DNA of 64,000 bases, from positions 423,490 to 487,489 of the forward strand of contig NW_006917100.1 in NCBI RefSeq assembly GCF_000516985.1, read 5' to 3'. Of the stretch, positions 1 through 12,482 are shown piece after piece. The stretch comes from Pestalotiopsis fici W106-1 (Eukaryota; Ascomycota; Sordariomycetes; Amphisphaeriales; Sporocadaceae). The position numbers were made by a program, and so were the translations under genes. Each line of letters opens with the position of its first letter. The stretch's first letter is position 1. The notes below the pieces were generated by a model. That model saw nothing but the letters and a program-made list of their open reading frames with translations. It ran no database searches and was not told where the DNA came from.

Positions 1-79
1 TCTCTTTTTTCTCTTTTACTTTCTGTTTTTCTTCTTCTACGCACTAATATATAGAGTGTATGATACTGATTTGAGACAG

Positions 80-249
80 CCGATGAGAACCCTGTCTGGG
101 TCGCAAATCGCGTTGGCAAGTGGTTGCAGACCGACAGCTCACCATTGAATAATACTGATCTGTCCTGGTTTGCGGGCGAGGCCACTATTACGATTGGGTA
201 CTTTGGAACATATAGAAACGCTGATCTAGCAGGATTTACCGCTCGGTAG
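80..249 (+). CDS. 3' terminal exon of a gene that starts left of the window (function not recognised)
   Basis: A frame open from about position 70 to a TAG at 247-249 reads as ordinary protein: it begins ADENPVWVANRVGKWLQ and ends with GYFGTYRNADLAGFTAR. It has no ATG, and a TGA at 67-69 blocks it upstream. A CAG acceptor at 77-79 follows a pyrimidine-rich stretch that starts at the window edge, so this is best read as the last exon (about 56 codons) of a gene transcribed rightward. The exon enters with two bases completing a split codon. I do not recognise the family. It converges on the monooxygenase gene to the right. Confidence 0.6.
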
Positions 250-578
250 AAGATTCATAGATTTCCCAGACCATTACTCAGGCGATTCACTGCCGACAAA
301 CCACCAGTGCAAATTAGGCTTTATAGCATGCTATTCGAATTTATGTTCAATACACATAGAGTTCTCGCATAATGATAGAAGTCCGTATAGTAATTTAATA
401 TTTCTTCTTTCTGTTTCTCTTTTTCTAGTTTTTTACAATTTATATATTTTTTCAATGTCCTCCCCTAGAACCCTGGGCAAGAAAGGTTTATAGAAGCCAT
501 AGCATTGTGTCTACATGAAAAATAGTACATAAAACCTTAAAAATAAGCAAAGGGTAAATGATCTCATGGAAAATTTCC
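250..578. other. Intergenic, 3' to 3' between two convergent genes
   Basis: AT-rich spacer between the left-edge gene and the monooxygenase gene, both ending here. It should hold both polyadenylation regions. No open frame, RNA gene or repeat stands out. Confidence 0.6.
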
Positions 579-2266
579 TCAGTCAAATTTGAAACCAGCA
601 TAGTCATCCGCCGCAACCTTTTTGAGAGTCTTGTAGTAATTATCGACGCCACCCAAATAAATCAAGGGTTCCCTCGGCTTGCCCTCAATGTTGTCTCCCA
701 TATACCACTAATAAATGATGTTAGTACACCTCTGAAATAGATACTCCATGGTGTGATACTGACCGACTTGGCCTTTGGCAACAGTGTCGAATACGCAATG
801 TTCATGACCGTGTCCCTCCACTCGTCTTCAGCCTTCTTCTCTGCCGTGATCTTGTTGAGCCCACTGCTGTCGACGCGTTTGACTGCGTCGACGATCCAGT
901 CTCCTTGGACTTGGGCACACACGGGACCATTGCAGAAAGCTGTCGGGCCTTGAGGCGCGTAGGTCATGAACATGTTGGGAAAGCCGGCCACGGTGATACC
1001 GAGGAGCGTGTGGGCGCCGTCTTTCCAGTAATCGCGCAGCGACTGGCCCGTGGCGCCGCGTATGTCGATTTGGGTGAGCCCTCCCGTGACGGCATCGTAG
1101 CCTGTGGCGGTGATGAGAACATCGATTTCGTGTTCCTTTTCAGACGTCTTGATTCCCTTCTCCGTGATCTCTTTGATTGGAGTGGCGTTGACGTCTACAA
1201 TGTTCACATGGGGCTCGTTGAAGATTTCAAAGTAACCCTGCTCGAGGGAGATTCTCTTGCAACCAAAGGGGTAAGGCTGCTCCATGGGCGCGAGAATGTC
1301 TTGGACGCGAGGATCATTGATCTTGGCGCGAGTCTTGTCGCGCCAAAAGTTGTAGGCCTCGCGGTTGGCTTCGTCATTGAAGAGCATGTCATTGTACGTT
1401 GCCAGCCAGTAGTGGAAGTCGCCGTGTGCCCAGAGATCCTCATAGACCTTTTGGCGCGTCTCCGGGTCGTCGTCAAATGTATTGCGGCCCAGGAAATGGA
1501 AGTCAAACCCAGTGAAGCATTCAGTGCGACCTTTGAAGAGCCTGGGATATTCCTCCCGGGGGTGGTTCTGCTTGTCGCCGTGGAAGTTTGCTTGCACCAT
1601 TGGCATACTGGTATTGATTGACCGTTGGAAGACGGTGAGTTCACTGACAGCAGATGCCAAGTTGGTAGCTATTTGGACTCCGGTAGACCCAGTTCCAACC
1701 AGGGCAACTTTCTTGCCCTTGAGGTCCAGTCCTTCATGTGGCCAGTAGGAAGGATGTATAATCAGTCCCTTGAAGCCTTCAAGTCCTTTCCAGTCGGGTA
1801 CATGCCGCTTAGCAGCAAACCCGGTGTTCAAGGAAAGGAACTTGGCTCGGAACAAGCCGCCCTCTCGTGTCTTGACAGTCCATTTGGATTGGGCCTCGTC
1901 CCATGTGGCAGATTCCACAAAGGAATTGAATTGAGTATCCTTTCTGAGATCCCACTTGTCGGCGACGTAGTCGAAGTAGGCGCGCAATTCTGTATGATCG
2001 GGGAACCTCTGCTTCCACGACCAGTCTTTCCACAGCTCTGGCTTGTCAAATTCGTAGAGAGGGGTTGGGGTATCAACGCGCGCGCCCGGATAGGCATTCC
2101 AGTGCCAAACCCCGCCATATCCGGTTCCGGCCTCGAGGATTTTGACCTTGTAGCCCTCATCACGGAACCTCTTGAGTTGGTATACTCCCCCGAAGCCTGC
2201 ACCGACCACGACCACATCGAGTTCAACCGCGTGGCTCATATTGATATCACCTGAGTCAGAAGCCAT
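579..2266 (-). CDS. Baeyer-Villiger / flavin-containing monooxygenase
   Basis: A 543-residue FAD- and NADPH-dependent monooxygenase of the cyclohexanone-monooxygenase type, expected to insert oxygen next to a ketone to give an ester or lactone. Visible motifs: FAD-binding GAGFGG (residues 22-27), the Baeyer-Villiger fingerprint FKGLIIHPSYWP (165-176, matching FxGxxxHxxxW) and the NADPH-binding GTGSTG (191-196). Two exons: 2266-764 and 707-579, separated by a 56-bp phase-0 intron with a GTCAGT donor and TAG acceptor; exon 2 supplies the conserved tail with WYMGDNIEGKPREP. The first in-frame ATG (MASDSGD) was chosen as start. A CAG acceptor-like site 15 bases before it could end a 5' UTR intron. 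Length fits the family. The substrate cannot be read from sequence. Confidence 0.9.
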
Positions 2267-2350
2267 TGATGTTGTCCAGTCCTGGAAGAACAAAAATGCT
2301 AAACACCGTAGCAGAAGAGAGACGATCGCTTGTTAATATTGAGACAAGGT

Positions 2351-2359
2351 TTATATATA
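2351..2359 (-). promoter_or_regulatory. Candidate TATA box of the monooxygenase gene
   Basis: The minus strand reads TATATATAA about 85-90 bases upstream of the chosen start codon. Position and sequence fit a core promoter; the assignment is inference. Confidence 0.35.
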
Positions 2360-4265
2360 GTATATGAAATTCAGAATGAGTGAAATTGATATGAACGGCG
2401 AGGTCAAGCTTTGTACATGGATGGATCAAGGCTCGGAGAATTTTCTATGGTATATATACCAAATGATGAGATAACCAGTCCAGGATGTAGTATTGAGGTC
2501 ATTTATATATCTTTCCAGTCCGAGCTTGCCCAGATGGACCCCAAGTCCATTGGAGATGATTAAATGCGGAGTTCTATGCCGACGCAGTGGTGTTACTAAT
2601 ATAGGGAACAGCAGCCGAGATTCTGCTGAGAAACTTGGTTATCGATGTGACTTTTTAATATAATATGCCGCACTGATGTGGGTAGGGCCCACGGCAGCTC
2701 CGCTGTATTTTGATACATTAGATAGATTTTCAATATTGTCTTTTGTTGCTCCATAGTAAGATCCCAGTATTCTTTCTAAAGTCTTACATGCAGATCAAGA
2801 CGGCAAAGATATAACTAGTTTCTGAAAGGAGTTGGTTTCAATTGCACCACTGGTTACTCAAGCTTCCCCATCAGTCGTATCTATTGGTTTATTGGTTAAG
2901 ACATATTGGGCCTTGTTCAATGCTGCATGTGTCGTTCGTGAATGAGTAATACCCCGCCGAGGGGAACAGGAAAAGTCGCACCACAAAGATGGAGTAGGTG
3001 TGCTGCCTGGTGATTTCCTACCCTGTCAATCGCAAAATGTCACCCCGTGAGCGATTGTTGGCTTGTCGATGACGAAGCAACTTTTTACACCGAGTAAGCG
3101 CTATTGGGCTTATAGTCATTCGCACTCTGGTCGCATCGGAGTTCCTTGGCAGAGCTATAGCAGGTTTCAATCCCGAGCGGACGCTTTTGCCATGAAGTGA
3201 GGCTCTCATCACTGATATTATTAAGCACACTTCCGTGGCAGGATTACTCGAAGTATCCAGTACATAGTTTCCGCATACCTGCACGGGGTAGATGCGCCAC
3301 CAAACTGGCATACCGTGTAAAGGCTGTGAATCTTAGACAAAAGCAGTATTCCAGTACTAGTGCTGATATATGAAGATGCTTGAATCCCTCTCTGATGTGT
3401 TCTTGGTTATTACCGATGCTCAGGCGATAATAATAAGTGGCGCAAGACGGCTGTGAAAACGACGGAGATCAGTCGGAGGGTGTAAGACTCCCGATTGGTA
3501 TTGCAATGCAATGTCTCAGAATGTTTGCACAGGTCCGGCTGAGCTGATCCGTGTGACAGCCTCCCTATCCACCCCTCATCTGGTGTCGACTCCAGCCACT
3601 TTGAGTAGCGAAGCTATCCAATAATACTGAGAGTGACATCCCCAATCCAGTTTGAACTCATTTGGTTGAGTAAATGGGTGGCGCTCCTGGTTTCGAGTGG
3701 GTTATGGGCGATCTAGGAGGTAGTTTATGGAATCCAGGTCCGTAGGTCAAACTTGCTTCTTCACAACGTGAGCCAATAGTCGAAGAACACTCGGGATCTT
3801 CTGAACATAGGAACCCTGTGGCTAAGCACGTGGTGTTCGATCTAGACCACGGGGGGGCATCTTCTCTACCACCACAGGGAAGGGGTCGTCAACAACAAGT
3901 GTTCAAAGTGAATACAGCCACGGCACGTCCCGTAGCATTTGCTGCAACATCCCGCGATCAGCATCCGCGGGAAATCGTCATGACTCGAAGAATACTTCTA
4001 CATGCCAAATGATCCATCTGATTTACTCCCATACGAGGAGAGAGGATTCAGTGAGTATTTCTTGAACATGACATCGTATATTGGGCGCCGCATCGTTCTA
4101 AGAATGAAGAGGCTGAGAAAAAGCAGATTCCTCCAACGCCATGATTCAGCAACTCCTCTTTCTGAGTTCATCTGGGGCGATGGAGTCAGATCCAGATGCC
4201 GCCACCAGCAGCCATCTTTCTTCCTGCTGCCATCGGCAATATCTCGCTTTCGTAAATGATTCAAG
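2360..4265. other. Intergenic region between divergent monooxygenase and WSC-protein genes
   Basis: About 1.9 kb with only short frames lacking splice context or protein-like composition. It must contain the promoters of both flanking genes. I see no tRNA, transposon or coding fragment I can support. Confidence 0.5.
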
Positions 4266-4272
4266 TATAAAG
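4266..4272 (+). promoter_or_regulatory. Candidate TATA box of the WSC-domain gene
   Basis: TATAAAG lies 117 bases upstream of the WSC-protein start codon, a usual spacing for a fungal TATA element. Inference from sequence only. Confidence 0.4.
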
Positions 4273-4382
4273 ACCCATCAAGTTGCATGGCGGTTCTGAC
4301 AGAAAGAATCACTATAACCACGCTTCTTCTTAATCCAAGTTTCTACCACTTGATACAAAATACCTCCCGGCCAATTTACAAC

Positions 4383-5792
4383 ATGTGCGCATTTTTACGG
4401 CTTGTTCCCATAGCCTTCCTGGCGACTGGAGTCTTCTCCGTGCCTGCTACAAACGAGGTTCTGGTGGCCAAAGCCGTGACGCCTGGCTTCACGTACAAGG
4501 GCTGCTACTCTGAGCCTCCCGGTGGTCGAGCCATTGAACTCAAGAGCTACTCTGACAACAAGAACATGACGACTGAGTCTTGCGCCGCCTTTTGCGATGA
4601 TTACCAGCTCTTTGGCACCGAGTACGGCGAGCAGTGCTTCTGCGGCAATGTACTCGCGGCCGGCTCAAGCCCAGCAGACGGCTGTACCATGAACTGCACT
4701 GGTAACAACAGCCAAAAGTGCGGCGGTCCAGCCAGACTCAGCTGTAGGCAAATTTATATTCTCACACCAACCATCAGAGTCCATCCACGTTGAGACTTTG
4801 GAACGCTAGACTAATCACATTCATCAGTGTACAACAACACCAACTACCGCGCCCCCTCAGTCGCCACCATCCCAGGCTGGACCTACCAAGGTTGTCACAC
4901 CGAAGGACCCAACGGAGCACGAGTACTAAGCTACCGCAATCCCCAGGACGTTTCGACGCCTCAGGCCTGCACCAGCGCCTGCGGCGCCGCGGGCTACCGT
5001 CTCGCCGGCGTCGAGTACGGCAGCGAATGCTGGTGCGGCAACACGCTCCAGGGCGGAAGCTTTGTGGACACGGACTCGCAAACCACCCAGTGCAACTTTC
5101 GCTGCGCGGGCGACAAGTACTCCTTTTGCGGCGCCGGGAGCCGGCTCGTCGTCTACGCCGCCGTCACGGCCGCGGACGTTGCCGGATGGCGGTACCAGGG
5201 CTGCTATGTCGATAATGCCGGTGGCAAGCGCAACTTGGACGCGCTGTCGTCGTATACAGATGACAACACGGCCCAGTCTTGTGCTTCCTTTTGCTCTCAG
5301 TACAGCTACTTTGGCGTCGAAAACGGCAACGAGTGCTTCTGCGGGCTATCACTCAACTCGACCTACACTCCAACGTCCAATTCATCGTGCGCCAAGCCCT
5401 GTAGCGGTGACAAGAACCAGACCTGTGGAGATTTCGGCTTCCAGTCCATCTATGAATCTGTCCCGCTCAAGCCGGCGCCGTCGAACCAGGCTGTAGTAGC
5501 GGGCAAGTTCAACTACAAGTTCTGCTCCTTTGACGACAACAACGCGCGAGTGCTTGCCGCCAACACCAATGCCAATGATGCCATGACGGTAGAGATGTGC
5601 GCTGCCTTCTGCAACAGCTACAGCTACTTCGGTGTCGAGTACGGCAAGGAGTGCTATTGCGGCGACAGCTTCAGCGGCTCACCAGCCCAGGAAAAGGACT
5701 GCAGCTACCTCTGTCCAGGAAACTCAACCGAACTCTGTGGCGCGGCAAATAGAATCAATATCTGGGGTCCTGCCACGGCGACTCTGATTTGA
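4383..5792 (+). CDS. Secreted protein with four tandem WSC domains
   Basis: A 441-residue extracellular protein. A signal peptide (MCAFLRLVPIAFLATGVFSV, residues 1-20) is followed by four WSC cysteine-rich modules starting near residues 37 (FTYKGC), 138 (WTYQGC), in the third quarter (WRYQGCYVD) and last quarter (FNYKFCSFDD). Each repeats the pattern C..FC....(F)GxEYGxECxCG. No transmembrane segment, Ser/Thr-rich stalk or catalytic domain follows, unlike yeast Wsc stress sensors, so it is probably a secreted carbohydrate-binding or wall-associated protein. Two exons: 4383-4743 and 4828-5792; the 84-bp phase-1 intron falls between WSC 1 and 2 and is required to avoid a stop. The ATG chosen is the one directly before the hydrophobic core; an upstream in-frame ATG at 4287 would bury the signal peptide. 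Confidence 0.88.
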
Positions 5793-6584
5793 ACAGGAGG
5801 CACCGTGATTTGCGGCTCAGTGAGGAACGATGCTCAATCGTCGAACCTCGAGGACTTGCAACAGATTGTCACAGCGTAAAGTCGACGTATGGATATGCTA
5901 TACTGTGTCACATGGTTAATGGAACTGCAAAAGTGATGAGGTTAAGACGGCGGGAATGTAATAATAATCAATGCCAAGCTGTAGACTGTTTTTTACACTT
6001 CCGCAAAGAATGCCTAACCTAGGCTGCCGGTGTCAAGTACTACAATACAATGTGGGTCGCAGACTTTTTTGCTTGCCCTTCTGGACAAACCGAATGCAGA
6101 CATCTACTTTACCTGTAGAAAAAAAAAACGCCAGTTCTTCGCCGCCTCTAGCCCTTCTGCGGCTTGGAAGAACTTCAAGTGTCGAAAAAAACAAATCCCC
6201 CCTTGCGACCTCATAAGTATAGTAAATCCAACACGAATGATCATCTGATCGTTACCAGTCGAAACCTGACACATAGTCTCTGCATCGGCTGAAAAAAACA
6301 ACTCCAGCATCACGTTCTTGTAGCTGACCACGCCACACAGAACGAAATCGAGAACTCTACTCGCTCCTCACTCCTCACCTCACACAGTTGGCGTTGCGCG
6401 CCTACCTAGGCACGTAACCTGCAGCGTGACCAGTACCGTTCTTCATACCATAAGCCGTGGTATATCTTATACCATTCACCGTGTACCCTATATTTTGAAA
6501 AGGTATTTGCTGTACAAAAGGGGGTGATTGTATGCCTAACCGTGAATAACCATGAGAAAAGTTCGATGCTGGAAAGTGAGCATT
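5793..6584. other. Intergenic, convergent 3' regions
   Basis: Spacer between the WSC gene and the next, oppositely oriented gene. It contains A-rich runs near 6120 and 6186, and CCTAGG palindromes near 6018 and 6411. No gene is seen. Confidence 0.5.
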
Positions 6585-9545
6585 CTATGCTTGCTTTTGT
6601 GCGTCTACCGGTGTTTCATTGGCCGAGACAGGCGTGCCATTAGCTGCAGGAATCTGCGATAATGCCGGCGAGTTAACCTGCGGCTTGGGACTAGGGCTAG
6701 GTGTGTTGTAATTCACTGCTCCCGGCACGGGTGGGCGGGCTCCTCCAAGTCCAATACCTCCAAGCCCAACAGGGGCAGCAACAGGTTGCCCTTGCGCTGA
6801 GGGGGGTCGGGCAGTCTCTGGTGCTTTAGGTGTTGCATTAAAACGGGCTTTAGCTTGATTCATTGCTTGTTCAACCTGATGGGGATGGAGAGAGGTTTGG
6901 AATGCCAATGTTTGTTGAGCATTCTGTTGTCCTTGGCCGGGCGGAGGAGGCGGCTGCGGTGCTGGCGCCTGGGGTGCACCCGTCGGAGGGTAGTAGTGCT
7001 GCCGTGCGTTCATGGTTACGGGTGGCGGACCGCCGTACGAGGCCCTCGACGGCGTGGTATTAGGATTGAAATTTTGATGCGGGGCGAACTGGGGCTGTTG
7101 GTGAGCTACCTGTGGGGATACTGCTGGTCTTGGAGGCATACCGGGCGCACCATTAGGAGTATACTGATTGAACTGCGGTTGAGGGGTGCCAGGCTGTTGC
7201 TGCTGAGGGTAACCAGGTTGTTGGTAAGCTGGTACTTGACCAGGCGGCGGCTGGTTGGCGTAGCGCGGGGGCGGAGGGTGGCCACCCATGTTTTGGTATT
7301 GGGGGCTTGGCTGGTACTGTGTTCGGTTGGGCGGAGGAGTGGCAGCAAATGAGTTCGGCGGAGGCGGGAATGACTGAGGAGTTCTACCCATGTTCTGTGC
7401 GTAATTTGTGTTTGCGCCATAGCCATTGGTAGGTCTGTAACCTGCGTTCGAGGGAGGCCGTTGCTGGGTGTATGGGGGCATGTTGGGTGGTGGGCGCGCA
7501 ACGTTTGCTGGGGGCCGGATCGGAGTCTGTGTGCCATAGTAAGCTGGACTCGGCACAGCCGGTCGCGGGGTCGATCCGTATGAGCCGCCATATGTCGCGT
7601 TGTTGGTGGAGCTCGAAGAACGATGAACTGCGGGACGAGGAGCGGGAGAAGGTTGTTGAGCGGCCCTTGCTCGCGCAGCTGCCTCATCCTCCTCCATCGT
7701 GCCCTGGTATTCATCGGTGCGCACCTCAAGCCTGGTACTGATGCTCAACTCTTCCAGCTTGTCTGAGTTAAGACGTGCTACAGCATATGGTGGCAGCGTT
7801 GCGACAATAAGCGCAAGTTGTGCTTTCAAGGCGTCGTAAGTTGCAGTTTCGTCCTCACTTGGCTGCGCCGGAGTGCCATTGTTGAGCATGTCATTGCTTG
7901 TCGGATCCGTGGCATATCGACTTTGGTTTGCCGCAGAAGGCAGGGTAAGGTTACGGATCTTTTGGAACGAGACAAGAGTCTGGATCATGTCGGACACATC
8001 TTGCAAGATGTCGTCCACGTCTTGCTCTTCCTTGGACTTTTTCGGGTTGCACATCTCTTCCAGACTGGGGTCAATGTTGGTATCCCAGTTCTCAATGGCT
8101 TCTTGCAGAAGCTTCTCGTCCAGTTCAACATGGGGACTTCCATTGGTCTCATCCTCCCCAGTCTCTTCGCCAGATTCATTTTCGATGAGGCGATCAAAAC
8201 TGCGCTTTCCGTATTTCTGCCACCACATGGTCTGGCTGATCAGGCCAGAAGAGACCATGGCAGCCGAGTCATCCTTGGACGGAGCAAAACTCGAGAAGGC
8301 GCCACGGAACAAAGCGTCCATCTCGCTGCTCTCGGGGTGAGAGGGGGGCTGTTTGCCAATGCCAGCGAGGCTCATTGCTCTCTCCCTCTGCTTGGTAAGA
8401 ATCTGCGACGGCGGAGCGGCATTGCTGTAGTCCAGCCAGCGGCCGGTGGATATAGATTGGCCAGAGTACGAGCCAGTGCGGTACTTGGACTTCTCAGTCA
8501 GCTCAGGGCGATGCCAGCCCACTTGAACGCCCTTGGTGGTACTTTTGGGTGCCTTGGGCGGTTGCAGAGTCGGGAGGCTTCGTGGAGCTGGAAACAGCTC
8601 GCCCAAGGTTTTTGACCTCTTGTCTTTCTCAACGGCTGACGGGAACGAGAAGGGAACGGCCTTGGCCGTCTTGACACCAATCGGCAAGTTGCTCTCGCGG
8701 AGGGGTTGTACTGCCCCAAGAGGATTGTCTGGAGTTTTGACTGGTTGCTGCAAACTCGTGTACAAGTGACGGGGTCGCGGGGCTTCGCCGAAGATTCTCA
8801 TTACCACATTTCCAGTTGCGTTTGACTGCAGGTCACTGGACGGGTCAAATTCTCGGAGGATCGAGGGATTCTGCGTTGTGCTAGGATAGCTTATCTCACG
8901 GCGAAAGAGCTCGCGCGCCTTTCGATCAAAGGCGATGGTTTTGGCGAGGGCTATATCGGTGTCCTTGGTCACCTTGTCGGCATCAAGGTTGCGCAATTGA
9001 TCCAACTGGTCCTTCACCGAGGCCTTGATATCTAACATGACAGCCGACAGGTCAGCATACTCACCCTTGGCGGCCTTGTCGGTGACTGATGGTTGCGTCG
9101 AACCATCTTCGGACTTGTTGCGCTTTGCTGATGGCTCATCCGAATCCTCTGGGTCGGGAAGCGGACGCTTCAGTAACGATGGAGTGGCATCAAAGCTAGA
9201 GTGGAGGAGAAGGCGTTAGCAAGGTCTATCCGAAGCCGAATGTATCGGAGTATGGTGGTTGAGCAGTTTCAGATGAATTGAAATAGTTTTGCGTGCAACT
9301 TACGGCTCAAGGACGACAAGGTAGTCACGAATAAGAGCCTGTTGGAATTCGTGAGATTGCGAATCGCCGTTTGCAGTGGATTGGAGCTGAACATCGTGGG
9401 CGATGCCATTAATGCTTGGCTCGCGTTTGCGCTTGATGGAGGTTGTGGACTGCGCATCGGCCATTTCGACATCGTCGCGCGGCTGCGAATGCGCAGGCTC
9501 CTCGTCGGGGACGCCATTCGGCAGCGCGACGGCTGGCGAGGCCAT
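6585..9545 (-). CDS. Large nuclear-type protein with Pro/Gln/Asn-rich C-terminal half (family not recognised)
   Basis: About 950 residues in two exons (9545-9304 and 9195-6585; 108-bp intron, GTAAGT donor, TAG acceptor). The N-terminal half is charged and conserved-looking: a KRKR basic patch that may be a nuclear signal, an ALIRDYLVVLEPFDATPS segment spanning the splice junction, a second basic patch (SAKRNK), then a region with WLDYSNAAP, MWWQKYGKRSFDRLI and a helical acidic stretch. The C-terminal half is low complexity, rich in Pro, Gln, Asn, Tyr and Gly, as in chromatin or transcription-complex subunits. I cannot name the family with confidence. The open frame extends upstream to about 9740 but without an ATG, so the first in-frame ATG (MASPAVALPNG, good Kozak context) is taken; an upstream exon is possible. 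Confidence 0.8.
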
Positions 9546-11639
9546 GTTTTTGGGGCGGGCAACGCAGCTTTTGGACGATGCCCCGTTCGTGTGCACAATG
9601 AGCGCTGGGCCGTCGTGTGCCTTGTTGTTGTTGCTGCTGCTGTTGTGCGGGCCGTAGGCGGATCGCCGTGGGTAGGTGATGGTGGACTTTCTTAGTTCGT
9701 CGCGTTTGATGCTGCGTCGCGTAATTGTAGGTACGGGCACAGGTCAGGTAGCGGGTGGTAGGGGGAAAAAGGTCGTGGATTTGATTGATTGAATGACTGG
9801 CCTGAACTGGAGTTGGGGCAGCGACCGACTGGGCGAAAAAAAATTATGGACCTAGCCGTGCCAGGGAGGAAATACCAGCCAGCCAGCCTTATTTTTCCCA
9901 TTCGGCTCACGGAAGAGAAGGGAAAGAAATCGGCCAAATCCACCGCAGCATGACATACGCAGATACCAATGCAATGCAGCGCAACTGAACCCAGCCTTTG
10001 GCAAATAATCTGCTGATTTTTGAGATTTAATTCGATTCCTGGGCGAAGGGCGAAAGATGAGAGAAAGAGGCAATTTGGCTTTTGTATTTGCATTTGTCCA
10101 GTCAAGCGCTGTTGCAACGAAAGAATGTCCCTTCCCTCAACCTTGAGAGCATGGAGATGGGGCTAAGCCGTATTGGGGTCTAGCGTGAGAGCTCTAACTG
10201 AGGACCCGACGGTCCGACCTCACTGGGCTGGAACCTGCGAAGTAGGTACCCAAGTACCTACCCGACTTGTTTGCAGGCAACGGCAAAATGGTTTTTCCCT
10301 CAGGATCTCCCCTCCATGGAACATTGATTGCGGTTGGGGAGGGCTAGATGGAATGCCCGGACTACATTATGCACTACCCAGCACTGCTATACCTACCTGC
10401 ACTTCTATAGCTACAGGTATCGAAACCCTTGAGGAGGATGACCCGTTATATAATATTATAACCCCTCCACCCGCAAGCTATTGAGATGAGTGCATTCAAC
10501 CTAGATAATAACAGTCGATTGCTGCTCAAGACTTTTCCTAGCTTGATGCCAATCTTGATATTATTTCCTTTGTTGCCAGGCTCACTCGCTTTACATCCAA
10601 TCCTGTCCCAGGCCCTGTGATACCCGGCCTCTCGGCGTCTACTCTGTACATAGGAAGCAAACATCATTTGGATTCACCCACCAAAGGGCCCCTCCCTCCC
10701 CTTCTGATGCCGCATCACACATGGCTGGGTCAAGAGTGGCCACGCTTCAATGCAAGTAATGTGCGGCTAAAGGATCCGGCTTGGAGTTTTGTCTTGACTC
10801 CCACATCTTCTCATGATCTCCTACAGCATCCACCAACGTAGCTCGTCGCAAACCTGCCTATATTGTCACGCACCGCACACACAAGCTGGGTCCTTTAGAA
10901 ACGCCTTGCGATCCCAATGCCTCGGCAACTGCATCATCTCTCGGGAACTCCCACACCTACATATCCAAATAGAGCACTAAGCCGGATGTTTGATCGACAG
11001 ATGCATCACCGCATCTGCCTTTGCTGCCTTGCCTGCATCTTTTTTGCCCGGCTCTTCCCTTGTTATGCACAAATCCTATTCTATCCTAGTCTCCGTACAG
11101 CGCCGGGCGGATCACAGGTCCAAAAATTGTACGGTCGCAGCTCAAGGGACCAACACGCCTCAAAGCAGTGCACTTTGCATAACATCTTGGTAACACGGAG
11201 TTACAAACTAAGTCAAGCGGCATCGCGTACCAGTAGATTCCCATGAACGAGATCAGACGATGTCCTCGCATATCGAGATCCCGCTGCTTCGTCCCGTGCG
11301 ATCTCGCGGCCGTCCGGAGTGTCGGCTCTAGACCCCTGGTTGTCCAAAGAGCACCCTGCTCTATAGCAAATGCCCTTTTCCCACGGCGACAGCTTTTGCT
11401 TCAGACGTGATCACGGCTGGATTTCCTACTCTCGTAAACAATCCGACCACCTAGCACAGCATAATACGCAAGGGACCCCAGACCACACATGAAGATGCGC
11501 TGGCATCGAGATATGTGCATGTATGGTCGTTGTCATCGTACGTTATAGTCCTATAAGTGACGAGCAATGGCTGTCTCTTTCGTCTACTCTCCCCGGATCC
11601 ACATCAGTCAACTTTTGCTCGGCGATTAGACGGGCACAC
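9546..11639. other. Intergenic, divergent promoters
   Basis: Two kilobases between the Pro/Gln-rich protein gene and the next plus-strand gene. It should contain both promoters. Around 10240 the sequence has clustered GGTACC/TACCTA palindromic pieces. Short frames here lack protein-like composition. An in-frame ATG at 11523 could extend the next gene by 39 codons. Confidence 0.45.
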
Positions 11640-12482
11640 ATGGCCAACCTGCTGGACTTTGAGATCTCTAGGGTCACTCCGGACCAGGTCAGGACAGTCA
11701 AGGACGCTGAGAAGCTCGTAGCCGTCTTGCATGCAGCTACCAAAGATGGCATCTACGAGCAATTTAAATTGTCCTTTGCAGAATGCTTCAAAGATGTTGT
11801 GGTCTTCAACTCCGGGATCTTCCAAATTGCTCGTCTCAGGAATGATGCCGAAGATCAAATCATAGGAGTCGCATTCATCAAATTGCGCTTTGGAGGCTCT
11901 CGGGACCCTGGGTGGGACTTTGTGGCAACGAAACGCCAGGCAGAAGTCCACAACAATATCTTCGCATCCGGACCTGATATGGCCCGGCCACTCTTGAGGG
12001 AATTCACCGGTGATCCAATCTTGACGCGGTTTGCAGAATGCGTCGAGGCTCGGGGACAGAGGTTGATCGAGATGGATGAAGACATTTTAGGTGAGCCTAC
12101 ATTTGTTCCTCTGCATCTGGCACGTCACTCACAAGCGATATATCCCCCTGTAGTTATTGAACCGGTTTACATTTTGCCTCAGTATCAGCATGTCGAAGGT
12201 CTAGCAAAAGCCCTGTTAGCACCAGTCTTGGAGCGGGCCATCGCACAGAACGTGAGGGTCGTGGCATACAATCACCGGCATCGTCATGACTATTCGCACC
12301 CTACTCTTTTAGCGCCCGAGTTTCGACTTTTGTATGCGGATATTCGAGTCGTGGTACACGTTGACACCAAAGAAACTCCGGGTTGGAAGGGCGATGAAAT
12401 TACCTGGGACTGTGAATTCCAGTGGTTCACTATTGACAACATGCGGCCTTCAACGAACCTTGTAACAGTCGAGAGTTTATGA
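11640..12482 (+). CDS. Hypothetical protein with a probable 3n intron
   Basis: A soluble protein of about 259 residues that I do not recognise. It begins MANLLDFEISRVTPDQ in a good start context (ACACATGGCC) and has mixed alpha/beta composition, no signal peptide and no membrane segment. Positions 12091-12153 look like an intron: GTGAGC donor, CTCAC branch-like site and TAG acceptor, 63 bases long. It is a multiple of three without a stop, so retention would insert 21 residues and give 280. Splicing joins DEDIL to VIEPVYILPQYQH. A second upstream ATG at 11523 is in frame but weaker. The P450 gene follows on the same strand 0.9 kb away; no functional link is evident. Confidence 0.65.
   Translation: MANLLDFEISRVTPDQVRTVKDAEKLVAVLHAATKDGIYEQFKLSFAECFKDVVVFNSGIFQIARLRNDAEDQIIGVAFIKLRFGGSRDPGWDFVATKRQAEVHNNIFASGPDMARPLLREFTGDPILTRFAECVEARGQRLIEMDEDILGEPTFVPLHLARHSQAIYPPVVIEPVYILPQYQHVEGLAKALLAPVLERAIAQNVRVVAYNHRHRHDYSHPTLLAPEFRLLYADIRVVVHVDTKETPGWKGDEITWDCEFQWFTIDNMRPSTNLVTVESL

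Noticed and set aside
905..2254. Two plus-strand frames of more than 200 codons opposite the monooxygenase
   Set aside because: Antisense shadows of a gene with clear FAD, NADPH and Baeyer-Villiger motifs.
3120..3200. tRNA-like piece with a TTTCAATCCC stretch
   Set aside because: It resembles a T loop only; no matching acceptor, D or anticodon stems could be formed on either strand.
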